Shown here: positions 6,806 to 15,580 of the stretch, piece by piece
Position numbering within the stretch: position 1 is the first letter of the stretch
Layout of the letters: each line of letters opens with the position of its first letter
NCBI GenBank assembly: GCA_965216025.1
Contig: CBDCEX010000017.1
Span: 620,001-684,000, forward strand
Direction: 5' to 3'
Source of the DNA: JADFQT01 sp965216025
Lineage (GTDB): Bacteria > Chloroflexota > Dehalococcoidia > Lucifugimonadales > UBA3495
DNA length: 64,000 nucleotides
Made by a program: the position numbers and the translations under genes
The notes under the pieces: generated by a model
The model's database searches: none
What the model was told of the DNA's origin: nothing
Seen by the model: the letters and a program-made list of their open reading frames with translations, nothing else

Positions 6806-7996
6806 ATGAAGGCGAAGTATCTTTCTCTGTTCTTCGGTATGGCAGCCTTGCTGCTACTAATCACTGCCTGTACTCGCGAAGTAGAGGTGGTGAAAGAGGT
6901 TGAAGTAACAAAAGAGGTTGAAGTAATAAAAGAGGTTGAAGTAATAAAAGAGGTTGAGGTAATAAAAGAGGTTGAGGTAATAAAAGAGGTTGAGGTAACA
7001 AAAGAGGTGGAGAAACCCAAGACCAACCGCTTGGACACGGTAAAGAGTCGGGGCAAGCTTATCTGTGCCAGCCGGAACGATGTTCCTGGTTACGGTTCCC
7101 TGGACGCATCCGGCAACAATGTGGGCTTTGACATCGACCTCTGCCGCGCCGTGGCCCATGCCGTTTTGGGCGATCCCGCTGCCATTGAGATCCGCTATAT
7201 CACGGCAGCCGAACGCGGGCCGACCATCCAGTCGGGCGAGGTGGACCTGCTGGTCCGCACCGTTACCTGGACGACGTCTCGCGACTCCCAATGGGGTAAC
7301 TACGTCCAGACCATGTTCTTTGACGGCCAGGGGTTCATGGTCAACAAATCCCTGGGTGTATTCAGCGCGCTGGAACTCAAGGACGCTACGGTCTGTGTCA
7401 CTCAGGGCACAACCACAGAGTTGAACCTGCAGGACTTCTCCAACCAGTACAACCTCAACATCGCGGCGCTGACATTTGAAGACACCGATGCGGTGGTAGC
7501 CGCCTATACTAGCCAGCAGTGTGATGCCTTTACCAACGACCGCTCGCAGCTGGCGGCACTCGGCAGTGCTTTCGACAACCGGGACGATCACATCATTCTG
7601 CCGGAAACCATCTCCGAAGAGCCGCTGGGCCCGGTCGTCCCCCACGGTGACGACCAATGGTTCGACATCGTAAAAACGGTGATGGCCATACTCATCTACG
7701 GCGAGGCTTACGGCGTCACCTCCGACAGCGTACCAGGCTCCGCCACGGACGACCCCAAGGTTGACCGCCTGCTGGGGTTTGAGGGTTCCTATGGCCAGGA
7801 GAGCTTGGGCATCAGCCAGACTGCCGCGCAAGACGTACTTAAGGCCGTTGGCAACTACGGCGAGATCTACGACCGGAACCTGGGCCCGGATGGAATCAAC
7901 CTGCCCCGGGTAAATGGACGCAACGCGCTGTGGGCCGACGCAGCTTGCACCGACTGCCCCAAGGGTGGTCAGATCTATGCTGCGCCTCTGAGGTAG
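6806..7996 (+). CDS. Amino-acid ABC transporter substrate-binding lipoprotein
   Basis: 396 residues. ATG 6806 is preceded by AAGGAG at good spacing, so an in-frame upstream start is unlikely. A lipoprotein signal ends LLITAC (Cys22). It is followed by a rigid linker of about six 7-residue repeats (KEVEVIK), then an SBP_bac_3 fold (AapJ-like: LDTVKSRGKLICASRNDVPG, GFDIDLCRAVAHAV, EVDLLVRTVTWTTSRD). The short Cys-containing C-terminus (ACTDCPKGGQIYA) resembles AapJ/BztA proteins. First gene of a four-gene operon; binds a polar amino acid outside the membrane. Confidence 0.9.
   Translation: MKAKYLSLFFGMAALLLLITACTREVEVVKEVEVTKEVEVIKEVEVIKEVEVIKEVEVIKEVEVTKEVEKPKTNRLDTVKSRGKLICASRNDVPGYGSLDASGNNVGFDIDLCRAVAHAVLGDPAAIEIRYITAAERGPTIQSGEVDLLVRTVTWTTSRDSQWGNYVQTMFFDGQGFMVNKSLGVFSALELKDATVCVTQGTTTELNLQDFSNQYNLNIAALTFEDTDAVVAAYTSQQCDAFTNDRSQLAALGSAFDNRDDHIILPETISEEPLGPVVPHGDDQWFDIVKTVMAILIYGEAYGVTSDSVPGSATDDPKVDRLLGFEGSYGQESLGISQTAAQDVLKAVGNYGEIYDRNLGPDGINLPRVNGRNALWADAACTDCPKGGQIYAAPLR
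6889..7015 (+). repeat. 21-bp tandem repeat encoding the KEVEV linker
   Basis: Units of GAGGTTGAAGTAATAAAA-type sequence, 21 bp each, encode a seven-residue period alternating charged and valine residues just after the lipidated cysteine. Such spacers are common in Chloroflexota lipoproteins and should hold the binding domain away from the membrane. Confidence 0.85.
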
Positions 7997-8180
7997 CAAC
8001 TCTCGGGTAGTCAGGCGTGACACCAGGGCGATCAAAAGGGGCAGCTGACTCATTGGCGGCCGCCCTCTTTTATTGACGCTGAATACGGTCGAGGCAAAAC
8101 TTCGGCGATGCGCTAAAATCAACCGCCGCCTCATTCTACCGACGGCAAACGACGGCTCCGGGGAGCTTCGCCAGGCCATC

Positions 8181-9401
8181 ATGGCAACAGTTATGCGAAA
8201 TCTATCCTACCAATGTCTAAGCTACCAGGGCATTCCAATTTGGCGCAATGTCCAAATTATCCAGTGGGCTACGCAGATTGCGTCCGGCCTTCTAGTTGTG
8301 GTCCTGGTCAGCTGGTTCTTCGTCAATATCGGCAATGCAATACAGGACCGGGACATACCCTACGGTTTCAGCTTTCTGTCCCGGGAATATCAAACCCCGA
8401 TCGGGCAGCATTTTCTCGACTATCAGTCCTCCGATAGCTTCCTCTACGCCTTCGTAGTCGCGGCCACCAACACCATAGTCGTCTCTATTGTCGGGGTCAT
8501 TCTGGCGACGGCGCTGGGGATCTTGGGGGGTGTCTCCCGCATGTCGAGCAACTGGATCGTAGCTAAAATGGCGTTGGTCTACATCGAGTTCTTTCGTAAC
8601 GTACCCCTGTTACTGCACCTATTCTTCTGGTTCTATATCGTGCTGGCGCTGCCGCCGGTACGGGAAGGATACGTTATCGCCCAGCGGCTCTACATCAACA
8701 ACGCCGGCGTATCCCTGCCTTGGCCGTACCCGAGCAGCCCCGGTTTGGCGGCAACGTGGGGGTTGGCGGCGGCGGTGGCGATTATCCTAGGTTGGGCCGT
8801 CCATCGCCGGTTGAACCGGAGGGAAATTGATACAGGAGTGGCGTCCTATCCCCTGACGATGGGATGCGCTACTACCCTAGTCATCGCCGCCGTTGCCTGG
8901 CTGGTCTTGAGCCTCGCAGGTGGAGCAGCTCCCTTGGTCATCTCGCAACCGGAGCCGCGAGGCGCCTTCGGCCGGATCTTCGGGGGATTCACCGTCCCTG
9001 GCGGGCTGGTGGCCCTGCTGGCCGGGCTGGTAACATATACCGCATCTTTCATCTCCGAAATTGTTCGAGCCGGTATTCAGTCGGTTGACCGTGGGCAGAC
9101 GGAAGCATCCCGGGCAGTGGGTCTGTCGGCAATGAGTACCCTGCGTAATGTGACCTTTCCCCAGGCCCTAAGGGTCATCGTGCCTCCACTAATTAACCAA
9201 TACTTGAACCTCACAAAAAACAGCAGCCTGGCGGGCGCCATTGGATATTCAGACCTGACCAATGTGGCCAAGACGATGACTCAGACCGCTCCCGCTGTGT
9301 CCATATTCATCCTGATAATGGCGGCTTATCTCGCGATGAGCCTGACTTTCTCTTTGGTCGGCAACCTATACAACCGGCACAAACGTTTCACTGGAAGCTA
9401 G
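8181..9401 (+). CDS. Amino-acid ABC transporter permease (AapQ-like)
   Basis: 406 residues from ATG 8181. The frame is open from TTG 8073, but similarity to AapQ-type permeases begins around 8200. The first membrane segment is QIASGLLVVVLVSWFFVNI. The BPD_transp_1 core carries the EAA loop near EASRAVGLSAMSTLRNVTFPQA. The long insert between the early membrane helices and the core is typical of AapQ/BztB proteins. Second operon gene, 17 bp before the next permease. Confidence 0.87.
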   Translation: MATVMRNLSYQCLSYQGIPIWRNVQIIQWATQIASGLLVVVLVSWFFVNIGNAIQDRDIPYGFSFLSREYQTPIGQHFLDYQSSDSFLYAFVVAATNTIVVSIVGVILATALGILGGVSRMSSNWIVAKMALVYIEFFRNVPLLLHLFFWFYIVLALPPVREGYVIAQRLYINNAGVSLPWPYPSSPGLAATWGLAAAVAIILGWAVHRRLNRREIDTGVASYPLTMGCATTLVIAAVAWLVLSLAGGAAPLVISQPEPRGAFGRIFGGFTVPGGLVALLAGLVTYTASFISEIVRAGIQSVDRGQTEASRAVGLSAMSTLRNVTFPQALRVIVPPLINQYLNLTKNSSLAGAIGYSDLTNVAKTMTQTAPAVSIFILIMAAYLAMSLTFSLVGNLYNRHKRFTGS

Positions 9402-9418
9402 GGACGGGAAGCTGGAGT

Positions 9419-10666
9419 ATGTCGACCAAAGAGAAAGTAGCTGCACAAGTATTGCCGCCGCCTCACTCCGACACGGGTGCGTTGGGCTGGATGCGCGCTA
9501 ACCTGTTCAGCGCCTGGTATAACAGCGCGATGACGGTCATGGCTGGTATCGCGCTGGCGTTGGCCCTATGGTTCGGGCTGGGCTGGATTCTTCTCGAAGC
9601 TGACTGGACAGTTATTGCTACGCTCGGTGGCCGGATAATCATTGGCCAGTACAACATCGAAGCCGCCTGTCCGGGACAGAACTGCTTTTGGAGGCCCCAG
9701 GCAATCCTACTGCTGATAACGGTCTTGCTGGGAATGGCGTGGGGAGTTGCCGGCGGCGGCCTCACGAAACGCATTGCCCTGGTAGTTGGAGGAGCAGCAG
9801 CGGCCTTCGCCTTTCTGCCCTATGGCCTGGACCGGATGGGTTTGGACGTGCGCCTGCTGCTACTGGCAAACCTACCGGCGCTGGGGGTGGGATGGGCGCT
9901 GGCGCGTTACACCCGGTTGGGCACCGCTTCCTGGATCGCCATCCTGAGTGGGCCCGCTTTCGTGTTGAGCCTGGTGTTGCTACGGGGGATACCTGGTGTG
10001 CCCTTTTTGCTACCGGTGTCGGTGCTCTACTGGGGCGGTCTGATGCTCAATCTGCTGCTGGCGGTCGCCGGCATTGGGCTCAGTTTCCCCATTGGTATTG
10101 CCTTGGCCTTGGGACGCCGCAGCCGCCTACAGGTCTTGAAGCTACTGTGCATAGCGTTTATTGAGATATTCCGGGGAGTGCCTCTGATAACGCTGCTTTT
10201 TATGTCCCAAGTGCTGGTGCCGCTGGCGTTTCCGGAGAACTTCCCCCAGAACTCGCTGGTTCGCGCCGCCATTGTGATTACCCTATTCAGCTCGGCCTAT
10301 ATGGCGGAAAATATACGGGGCGGGCTTCAATCGTTGCACCCTGGGCAGACCGAGGCGGCGCGGGCGTTGGGCTTGGCTGGCTGGCAGACCACGCTATTCA
10401 TCTCTCTGCCCCAGGCCATCCGCAACGTCATTCCCCTCATCGTTGGTCAATTCATATCGCTGTTCAAAGACACCAGTCTGGTGTACATCATCGGCATGCT
10501 GGACGTGGTGGAGATCAGCCGGGCGTTCATTCAGGGCAACCCCGCATATCTAGCCAACGCGAAGGAGTTGTTTATCTTCTTGGCATTGGTTTTCTGGGTG
10601 TTCACCTACGGCATGTCCTACGTCAGCAGACGGGTCGAGCAGCAGCTGGGTGTCGGTGAACGTTGA
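9419..10666 (+). CDS. Amino-acid ABC transporter permease (AapM-like)
   Basis: 415 residues, start ATG 9419. Several N-terminal hydrophobic helices precede the permease core, and the EAA motif TEAARALGLAGWQTTLFISL couples it to the ATPase. It contains the characteristic GQFISLFKDTSLVYIIGMLD segment of AapM/BztC proteins. It forms the heteromeric channel with the preceding permease. Confidence 0.9.
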   Translation: MSTKEKVAAQVLPPPHSDTGALGWMRANLFSAWYNSAMTVMAGIALALALWFGLGWILLEADWTVIATLGGRIIIGQYNIEAACPGQNCFWRPQAILLLITVLLGMAWGVAGGGLTKRIALVVGGAAAAFAFLPYGLDRMGLDVRLLLLANLPALGVGWALARYTRLGTASWIAILSGPAFVLSLVLLRGIPGVPFLLPVSVLYWGGLMLNLLLAVAGIGLSFPIGIALALGRRSRLQVLKLLCIAFIEIFRGVPLITLLFMSQVLVPLAFPENFPQNSLVRAAIVITLFSSAYMAENIRGGLQSLHPGQTEAARALGLAGWQTTLFISLPQAIRNVIPLIVGQFISLFKDTSLVYIIGMLDVVEISRAFIQGNPAYLANAKELFIFLALVFWVFTYGMSYVSRRVEQQLGVGER

Positions 10667-10725
10667 TCCCGACTCAGCATTGGGCGTTCTGACCAGGTAT
10701 TTCTTCAGGATTGACAGAGACTTTT

Positions 10726-11484
10726 ATGGTTGCGAAAGAACAATCAGGGGAGACCGAGGACATCATCATCTTCCGAGACGTGCATAAATGGTTCGGCAAT
10801 TTTCACGTTCTGCGGAGCATTACCACCACGATTAAAAGAGGCGAAGTGGTGGTCATCTTCGGACCATCCGGCTCCGGCAAGTCGACTTTCATCCGCACGA
10901 TCAATCGCCTCGAAGAGCATCAGCAGGGCGACATCATCGTTGACGGCATCGCCCTCACCAACGATACGCGCAACATAGACGCCATCCGCCGTGATGTTGG
11001 CATCGTCTTTCAGTCCTTCAACCTTTTTCCCCATCTCAAGGTAATGAGCAACATCACGCTGGCCCCAATCAGAGTACGCAAGCTGCCGGCCAAACAGGCC
11101 GAGACCCTAGCTATGGAGCTGCTGGAGCGGGTGGGCATACCAGAGCAGGCGGATAAGTATCCCGCCGAGCTTTCCGGCGGTCAACAGCAGCGAGTAGCCA
11201 TCGCCCGCGCCCTGGCCATGCAGCCGAAGATAATGCTCTTCGACGAGCCCACTTCGGCTTTGGACCCAGAGATGATTAAAGAGGTGTTGGATGTGATGCG
11301 GGAGCTGGCCACATCGGGCATGACAATGATCGTGGTGACTCACGAGATGGGGTTTGCCAAAGAGGTCGCCGACCGGCTGATGATGTTCGATGAGGGTGTG
11401 ATTGTGGAAGAAGGTTCCCCAGAGCAGATATTCGAAGCCCCGAGCAGCGACCGCACCAAGCTGTTCCTATCCCAGATTCTTTAG
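10726..11484 (+). CDS. Amino-acid ABC transporter ATP-binding protein
   Basis: 252 residues from ATG 10726; an in-frame TTG at 10711 is possible but too close to its AGGA. Walker A GPSGSGKST, Q-loop FQSFNLFPHL, signature LSGGQQQRVAIARAL, Walker B IMLFDEPTSALD and switch His in VVTHEMGFA. It belongs to the GlnQ/AapP polar amino-acid importer ATPases and closes the operon; no terminator is evident after it. Confidence 0.93.
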   Translation: MVAKEQSGETEDIIIFRDVHKWFGNFHVLRSITTTIKRGEVVVIFGPSGSGKSTFIRTINRLEEHQQGDIIVDGIALTNDTRNIDAIRRDVGIVFQSFNLFPHLKVMSNITLAPIRVRKLPAKQAETLAMELLERVGIPEQADKYPAELSGGQQQRVAIARALAMQPKIMLFDEPTSALDPEMIKEVLDVMRELATSGMTMIVVTHEMGFAKEVADRLMMFDEGVIVEEGSPEQIFEAPSSDRTKLFLSQIL

Positions 11485-11523
11485 TAACTATCTACCCCTC
11501 ATTCCGGCCATTTTCCATGTGGT

Positions 11524-12441
11524 TCACTCCCAGGCCCGATTGTCTACCACCCCTTCGTAGCTGGCGCTAGATTCCAGCAGTCCCGGAAATCCCTGCATCC
11601 ACTCGTAGGTAGCCTGGAACCGGTCCCGGGTGTAGGGCGTCGGCGGGCCGTAAAGCAGCCGCCAGAGCTGTAGCTCCTCCGGTTTCAGCAAGCCTTTGGA
11701 TTCGGCGGCCAGGTAATGGGCGTACTCAGCGGGGTTGCCGTTGATCATTTCGGCCGCCTTGGCTTCGGCCCGGAACATGGCGGCTAGGGTCGGACCATCC
11801 AGCACGTCGCTGGAGGCTTCGTTGCGGGTGGAATGGCTTTCCATGATGATTCGGAACCCCTGCTTTTGGGCGATGCTGATCCAAGGCTCAAAGAAGTTGC
11901 CTGCCGCGATCTCGCCCTTACCGATGGCCGCCAGCCGCTCCTCCATGGTCCCGGCGTGGGTGGTGTGGATGTTTTCCTTCTTCATGAAACCCTCAAGCAG
12001 CTTCAGGGTTGTGAAGTGAGAACCGTTGAAGGGACTCACGGCCACGGGCACGTCCTTCAGCTGCTCCGGCTCATAAATTGAGCCGTTGCCGGCCACGACG
12101 ATAGCGACTTTGGTCATGGCAGAACCCAGCGCCACGATCTTGGCGGGTCGCCGGCCCTAGTCAGCTGCTTCTACCGTGCGCTTCATGACACCCCACTCGC
12201 ACATGCGGAACTGGTCCACGCCACCTGCGTTGTACAGCGATTCCATGCCCCGGTCAAAGATGGGATGGTTGCTCGCCGGAAGGTCCACGTTCACCTGGGC
12301 TTGGCCTGGCACGTTCACTATCTCCAAGTCCAGTCCTTCCTCCTGGAAGAGTCCCTCGTCCCGGGCCACCAGCACCGCCAGATCGTGCACCGCGTTCATC
12401 ATTGAAACTCGGACTTTCTTCAGATCGGCTTGCGTCGGCAT
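11524..12441 (-). pseudogene. NMT1/SsuA-like ABC substrate-binding protein with in-frame amber codon
   Basis: One continuous frame from ATG 12441 to 11524 (305 codons), interrupted only by TAG at 12157-12159. The first part (MPTQADLKKVRVSMMNAVHD, ARDEGLFQEEGLDLEIV) is the lobe start of NMT1/SsuA-like solute-binding proteins. The second part (KIVALGSAMTKVAIVVAG, EQLKDVPVAVSPFNGSH, AGNFFEPWI) completes it. No signal peptide is visible, so it may be an enzyme-like homologue. The amber codon could be a recent nonsense mutation or suppressed; both halves retain family-like sequence. Confidence 0.65.
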
Positions 12442-12465
12442 ATTTCTCTCCTACTAAAGATTGCG

Positions 12466-13404
12466 CTAGAGGGCGGTGATAAGGCTGGGGGGAAATATTT
12501 CTTCCAGGTCAAAGGGGCGTGGGATGATCTCCTGCTGGACGTTGAATTTAATGAAGGCTTCCAGGGATTTCCGGTTGGGTTCAATCCCGTATGGGATCGG
12601 GTCGGCGCCGATTACCCCTTTTATATCGTAGAGAGCCTGATCCGCAGGCTCCAGATTATCGGCGGTGTTCAGGTGTTGCAGGTATTGTTTCTTGGCGGCG
12701 TTGAAAAGATTGTAGAGGTCCTCGGCCAACCACGGGTGGCTTTCCAGAAGCTCGTTCTTGACCACCATGGTATGGCTGATGGGATAGACCCCGGTTTCAG
12801 CGAAATAATCTCGGGCCGCATCCTCCGCATTGGGAATCAAGGGTTGGATGTCGGGGGAGTCCACGTTCCTCACACCGATGGCCGCGTCAATCTCGCCGGA
12901 CTTTAAAGCGGCGATTAAATCGCTACCCTCAGGCGCGGAAATTACATTGGCGGGTGCTTGGTATTCCGCCACGTGCTCATCCCCAAACAAGACCCAAGTA
13001 ACCTGGCTAGAATCAATTCCATAGGTGTCGCTGAGAATTCCGCGAGCCCACACCCCAGGCGTCAGGGTATAGCTGCGTACCCCAACCCTGCGGCCCTTCA
13101 GGTCCGATGGCGATTGGATTCCGGAGTTGGTGTTGTAGACAATGCCGTCGTGCTCGAAGCGGCGCAGCACAAACACCGGCAGGGCGGTAATGGGCTTGTG
13201 GTGCACCAAGGCGCACAGGTAGGTGGACAGGGCCATCTCGGATACGTCATACGCCAATTCTCGCACCATACTGCGGAATGCGGTGGTAATCGGAGAGACC
13301 GGGACATGCTCGATAATTACCCGTTCGGAATTTACGGTGCCCTCAATTAACGGCTTGGTATGGCCGTAACTCACCATAGCGGTTTGCAAAGACAGGTCCG
13401 GCAT
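12466..13404 (-). CDS. 4,5-dihydroxyphthalate decarboxylase-like / periplasmic-binding-fold protein
   Basis: 312 residues. MPDLSLQTAMVSYGHTKPLIEGTV, DVSEMALSTYLCAL, LPVFVLRRFEHDGIVYNTNSGI, SDLKGRRVGVRSYTLTPGVWARGIL and TWVLFGDEHVAEY match the Pht5-type family that shares the type II periplasmic-binding fold but lacks a signal peptide. Members decarboxylate aromatic acids or serve as orphan binding proteins, so the substrate cannot be assigned. It lies between the peroxiredoxin gene and the amber-split binding protein, all on the minus strand. Confidence 0.75.
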   Translation of the reverse strand: MPDLSLQTAMVSYGHTKPLIEGTVNSERVIIEHVPVSPITTAFRSMVRELAYDVSEMALSTYLCALVHHKPITALPVFVLRRFEHDGIVYNTNSGIQSPSDLKGRRVGVRSYTLTPGVWARGILSDTYGIDSSQVTWVLFGDEHVAEYQAPANVISAPEGSDLIAALKSGEIDAAIGVRNVDSPDIQPLIPNAEDAARDYFAETGVYPISHTMVVKNELLESHPWLAEDLYNLFNAAKKQYLQHLNTADNLEPADQALYDIKGVIGADPIPYGIEPNRKSLEAFIKFNVQQEIIPRPFDLEEIFPPSLITAL

Positions 13405-13429
13405 GGAAAACCCTCCTCAGAAATAGCTA

Positions 13430-13942
13430 CTAATTGGCGGTCTGCCGCTGTTGCGCCTGCTCTAGCCGGCGGCGCTCCCGATTTTGGATCAAGCGCAACG
13501 CCTCGCCGGCCCGCATCCGGCCCACCGGTCCGGAGGCATAGATCGACCCCAGTACCGTGCCCCCACGCCCGAGCAGAAACTCGGACGGCTGAATGTATCC
13601 GCCGTGCTGGTCTTCGGCCCACCAGGCACCTATGGCGTCGCTATCCTCTTTCCTGGCGCCATAGGCCACCGGGAAAGTCAGTCCCTGGCCGGCTACTTCA
13701 GTGGCCTGCTCCAGGTTGTCCACGCTGATGGCGTAGATTGCGCATTCCATGCCTTCCAACTCGGACTTCATCTTCTCCCACTCGGCCAACTGCCGCTCGC
13801 AGTAGGGTCATCGGTGACCGCGGTAAAACAATACCGCCCCGTAACGACCCGGCATATCCTCCGGAATGCGCAGCGTACCGCCGCCCACCAGCTCAAAGGA
13901 CATCGACGGGAAACGGTCTCCCTGCTGTAGCTTCTCTGCCAT
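13430..13942 (-). CDS. Peroxiredoxin-like redoxin, candidate selenoprotein (TGA = Sec45)
   Basis: Read from ATG 13942 to the stop at 13430 with TGA at 13808-13810 decoded as selenocysteine, the protein has 170 residues. MAEKLQQGDRFPSMSFELVG, then VLFYRGHR-U-PYC, places Sec45 and Cys48 in a UxxC motif where AhpC/TSA-like proteins have the peroxidatic CPxC. After the TGA the frame continues with family-like sequence (ERQLAEWEKMKSELEGM, AISVDNLEQATEVA, FPVAYGARKEDSDAIGAWW). A SECIS-like hairpin follows the TGA at correct spacing. Likely reduces peroxides or acts as a thiol oxidoreductase. A Cys-to-TGA nonsense mutation is the alternative. Confidence 0.8.
13777..13807 (-). promoter_or_regulatory. 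Bacterial SECIS candidate downstream of TGA
   Basis: On the mRNA strand, CCC-U-ACU pairs with AGU-GGG around an upper stem CGGC/GCCG closed by the loop AGUUG. The apical loop starts 16 nt after the UGA and has G in its second position. Both match the published bacterial SECIS pattern (loop 16-37 nt from UGA, G among its first two bases). Confidence 0.65.
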
Positions 13943-14035
13943 GCCGCCTCCCCTTTAGCTCCCAGATTGACATAATCATTTGAAGCCACCAGGCTCCGAC
14001 CGGCGCGCTGGTATTTCTCCCGACTTATACCATAG

Positions 14036-14070
14036 CTCGGCGGTAGTATCTACTACCCGGTTTAGCCGAG
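14036..14070. promoter_or_regulatory. Interrupted hairpin between divergent genes
   Basis: CTCGGC (14036-14041) pairs with GCCGAG (14065-14070), and inside it GGTAGTA-TC-TACTACC (14042-14057) forms a 7-bp stem. Related TACTA/TAGTA half-sites recur near 14163 and 14198. It lies between the selenoprotein gene (minus) and the CoA-transferase operon (plus), so an operator is plausible, but no regulator can be named. The rest of 13943-14323 holds no recognisable gene. Confidence 0.4.
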
Positions 14071-14323
14071 AACATATTTGGCAGCCTCTTCTTCCGGTAG
14101 GATTAGCTTAAGGCTGCCAGCGTCGTATGAGCAAGGGGTTTACTTGGCAGCCAAGTGGGCCTACTATCAGGTCTATTCCCGGCCAGCGCCTAGGTAGTAG
14201 ATTGGCCTGCAGCTATGCTGCCCAAGGCGCTCTGAGCGATTCTAATCGGAAACAAAAGGCGCCCGCCCCGAATTCGCGCCCGGTGCGCCAACAATATTTG
14301 ATGCTTGAGCGATTCTAATAGTT

Positions 14324-15529
14324 ATGCCTTACTCGCTGCTGGACGGGCTTAAGGTTTTGGAGTTGGGAGGAGGCCTATCCGCCCCCTACTGCGGCAAGCT
14401 GCTGGCCGACATGGGAGCCCAGGTCATCAAAATAGAGACGCCCGGCACCGGCGACTCCAGCCGGCAATATGGTCCCTTCCTCAACGACGAACCTCATCGA
14501 GAGCGAAGCGGACTATATCTATATTTGAATTCCAACAAGCAGGGCATCACCCTGAACTTGGAGACGCCCACTGGGCAGTCCATCTTGCGAGACCTGGTAT
14601 CCCAATCCGATGCCCTGGTCCATAACCTGCCAGTGGCCGATATGGAACAGCTAGGCATGAAATATTCCCAGTTATCTCAAACCAATCCCCGGTTGTTCAT
14701 GGCGACTATCACGCCCTTCGGTCTGGACGGACCTTACCGCGACTACAAAGCCTACGACATCAACCTGGCAGCGGCGGGTGGAATCTGCGAGGGCCTGGGC
14801 GAGGCAGGAAGAGAGCCTTTGACCTTCGGTACTCCCGAAGTGGGATACTTCTCGGGACTGGCCGCGGCATCTTCCCTGGTGCTGGGCTTGCTGGCCCGAG
14901 AAAGTAGTGGTGGCCAGCACATAGACATCGCTGAGGTGGAATCCTTGGCCGGGATTTACAATGGCCCCGAGGCGTTGATGGCGGTGTACCAGTGGCGGGT
15001 CACTCGCCGGACTGGGCACCACGCGCTGGACTTTCCCTACCCCAACTGCGTTTTGCGCTGCAAGGATGGTTATGTGTTAGTCGGCGCGCCAGAGGGACGG
15101 CAGTGGCGTCGGCTGCTGGAGCTCATGGGAAACCCGGAGTGGTCCCAAGATCCCAGGTTTGGCAACCGTACCGAAATGAACAACCTCTATGCTGACGAAT
15201 TGGATGGATACCTGGAGGAGTGGTTAGGCAACTTCTCCAAAGAGGAGCTGCTGGCTATGGCGCTGGAACATCGCATCCCCCTGGCTCCAGTACGGACATT
15301 TGACGAAGTGCGCCATGATCCCAGCTTGGCCGGCCTGTTCGTGGATATTGAACGGGAGGACACCGGGTCTATTTCATATCCGGGCCCTCCTTATATTATG
15401 CCGGGGGTTGAAACCTCCTTGCCTGCCCCGGCTCCACGGCTCGGCCAGCATAACGAAGAGGTACTGTGCGGCACCCTGGGGTGGAGCCGTGAGCAACTGG
15501 TGAAGCTTTACCAAACCGGAATAATTTGA
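14324..15529 (+). CDS. CaiB/BaiF family CoA-transferase 1
   Basis: 401 residues. Type III CoA-transferase: LLDGLKVLELGGGLSAPYCG, the cofactor-anchoring region LLADMGAQVIKIE, a middle block FMATITPFGLDGPYRDYKAYD, and GGQHIDIAEVE, whose Asp corresponds to the catalytic Asp that forms the enzyme-CoA intermediate. It moves CoA between organic acids in the cytoplasm. First of four paralogues in this cluster; the acyl substrate is unknown. Confidence 0.92.
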   Translation: MPYSLLDGLKVLELGGGLSAPYCGKLLADMGAQVIKIETPGTGDSSRQYGPFLNDEPHRERSGLYLYLNSNKQGITLNLETPTGQSILRDLVSQSDALVHNLPVADMEQLGMKYSQLSQTNPRLFMATITPFGLDGPYRDYKAYDINLAAAGGICEGLGEAGREPLTFGTPEVGYFSGLAAASSLVLGLLARESSGGQHIDIAEVESLAGIYNGPEALMAVYQWRVTRRTGHHALDFPYPNCVLRCKDGYVLVGAPEGRQWRRLLELMGNPEWSQDPRFGNRTEMNNLYADELDGYLEEWLGNFSKEELLAMALEHRIPLAPVRTFDEVRHDPSLAGLFVDIEREDTGSISYPGPPYIMPGVETSLPAPAPRLGQHNEEVLCGTLGWSREQLVKLYQTGII

Positions 15530-15580
15530 TTCCCAAATCTTCTGGCGAGGTTCCTTCGGTGTCTGCCATGCCTGAACCTA

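Noticed and set aside
6857..8182. Long minus-strand ORF opposite the binding-protein gene
   Set aside because: A shadow of the amino-acid binding protein; no family similarity, and the plus strand has promoter, RBS and lipobox.
12157..12159. Amber codon as evidence for pyrrolysine or a recoded TAG
   Set aside because: TAG is used as a normal stop elsewhere (for example the amino-acid binding-protein gene at 7996), and no pyl genes are visible.
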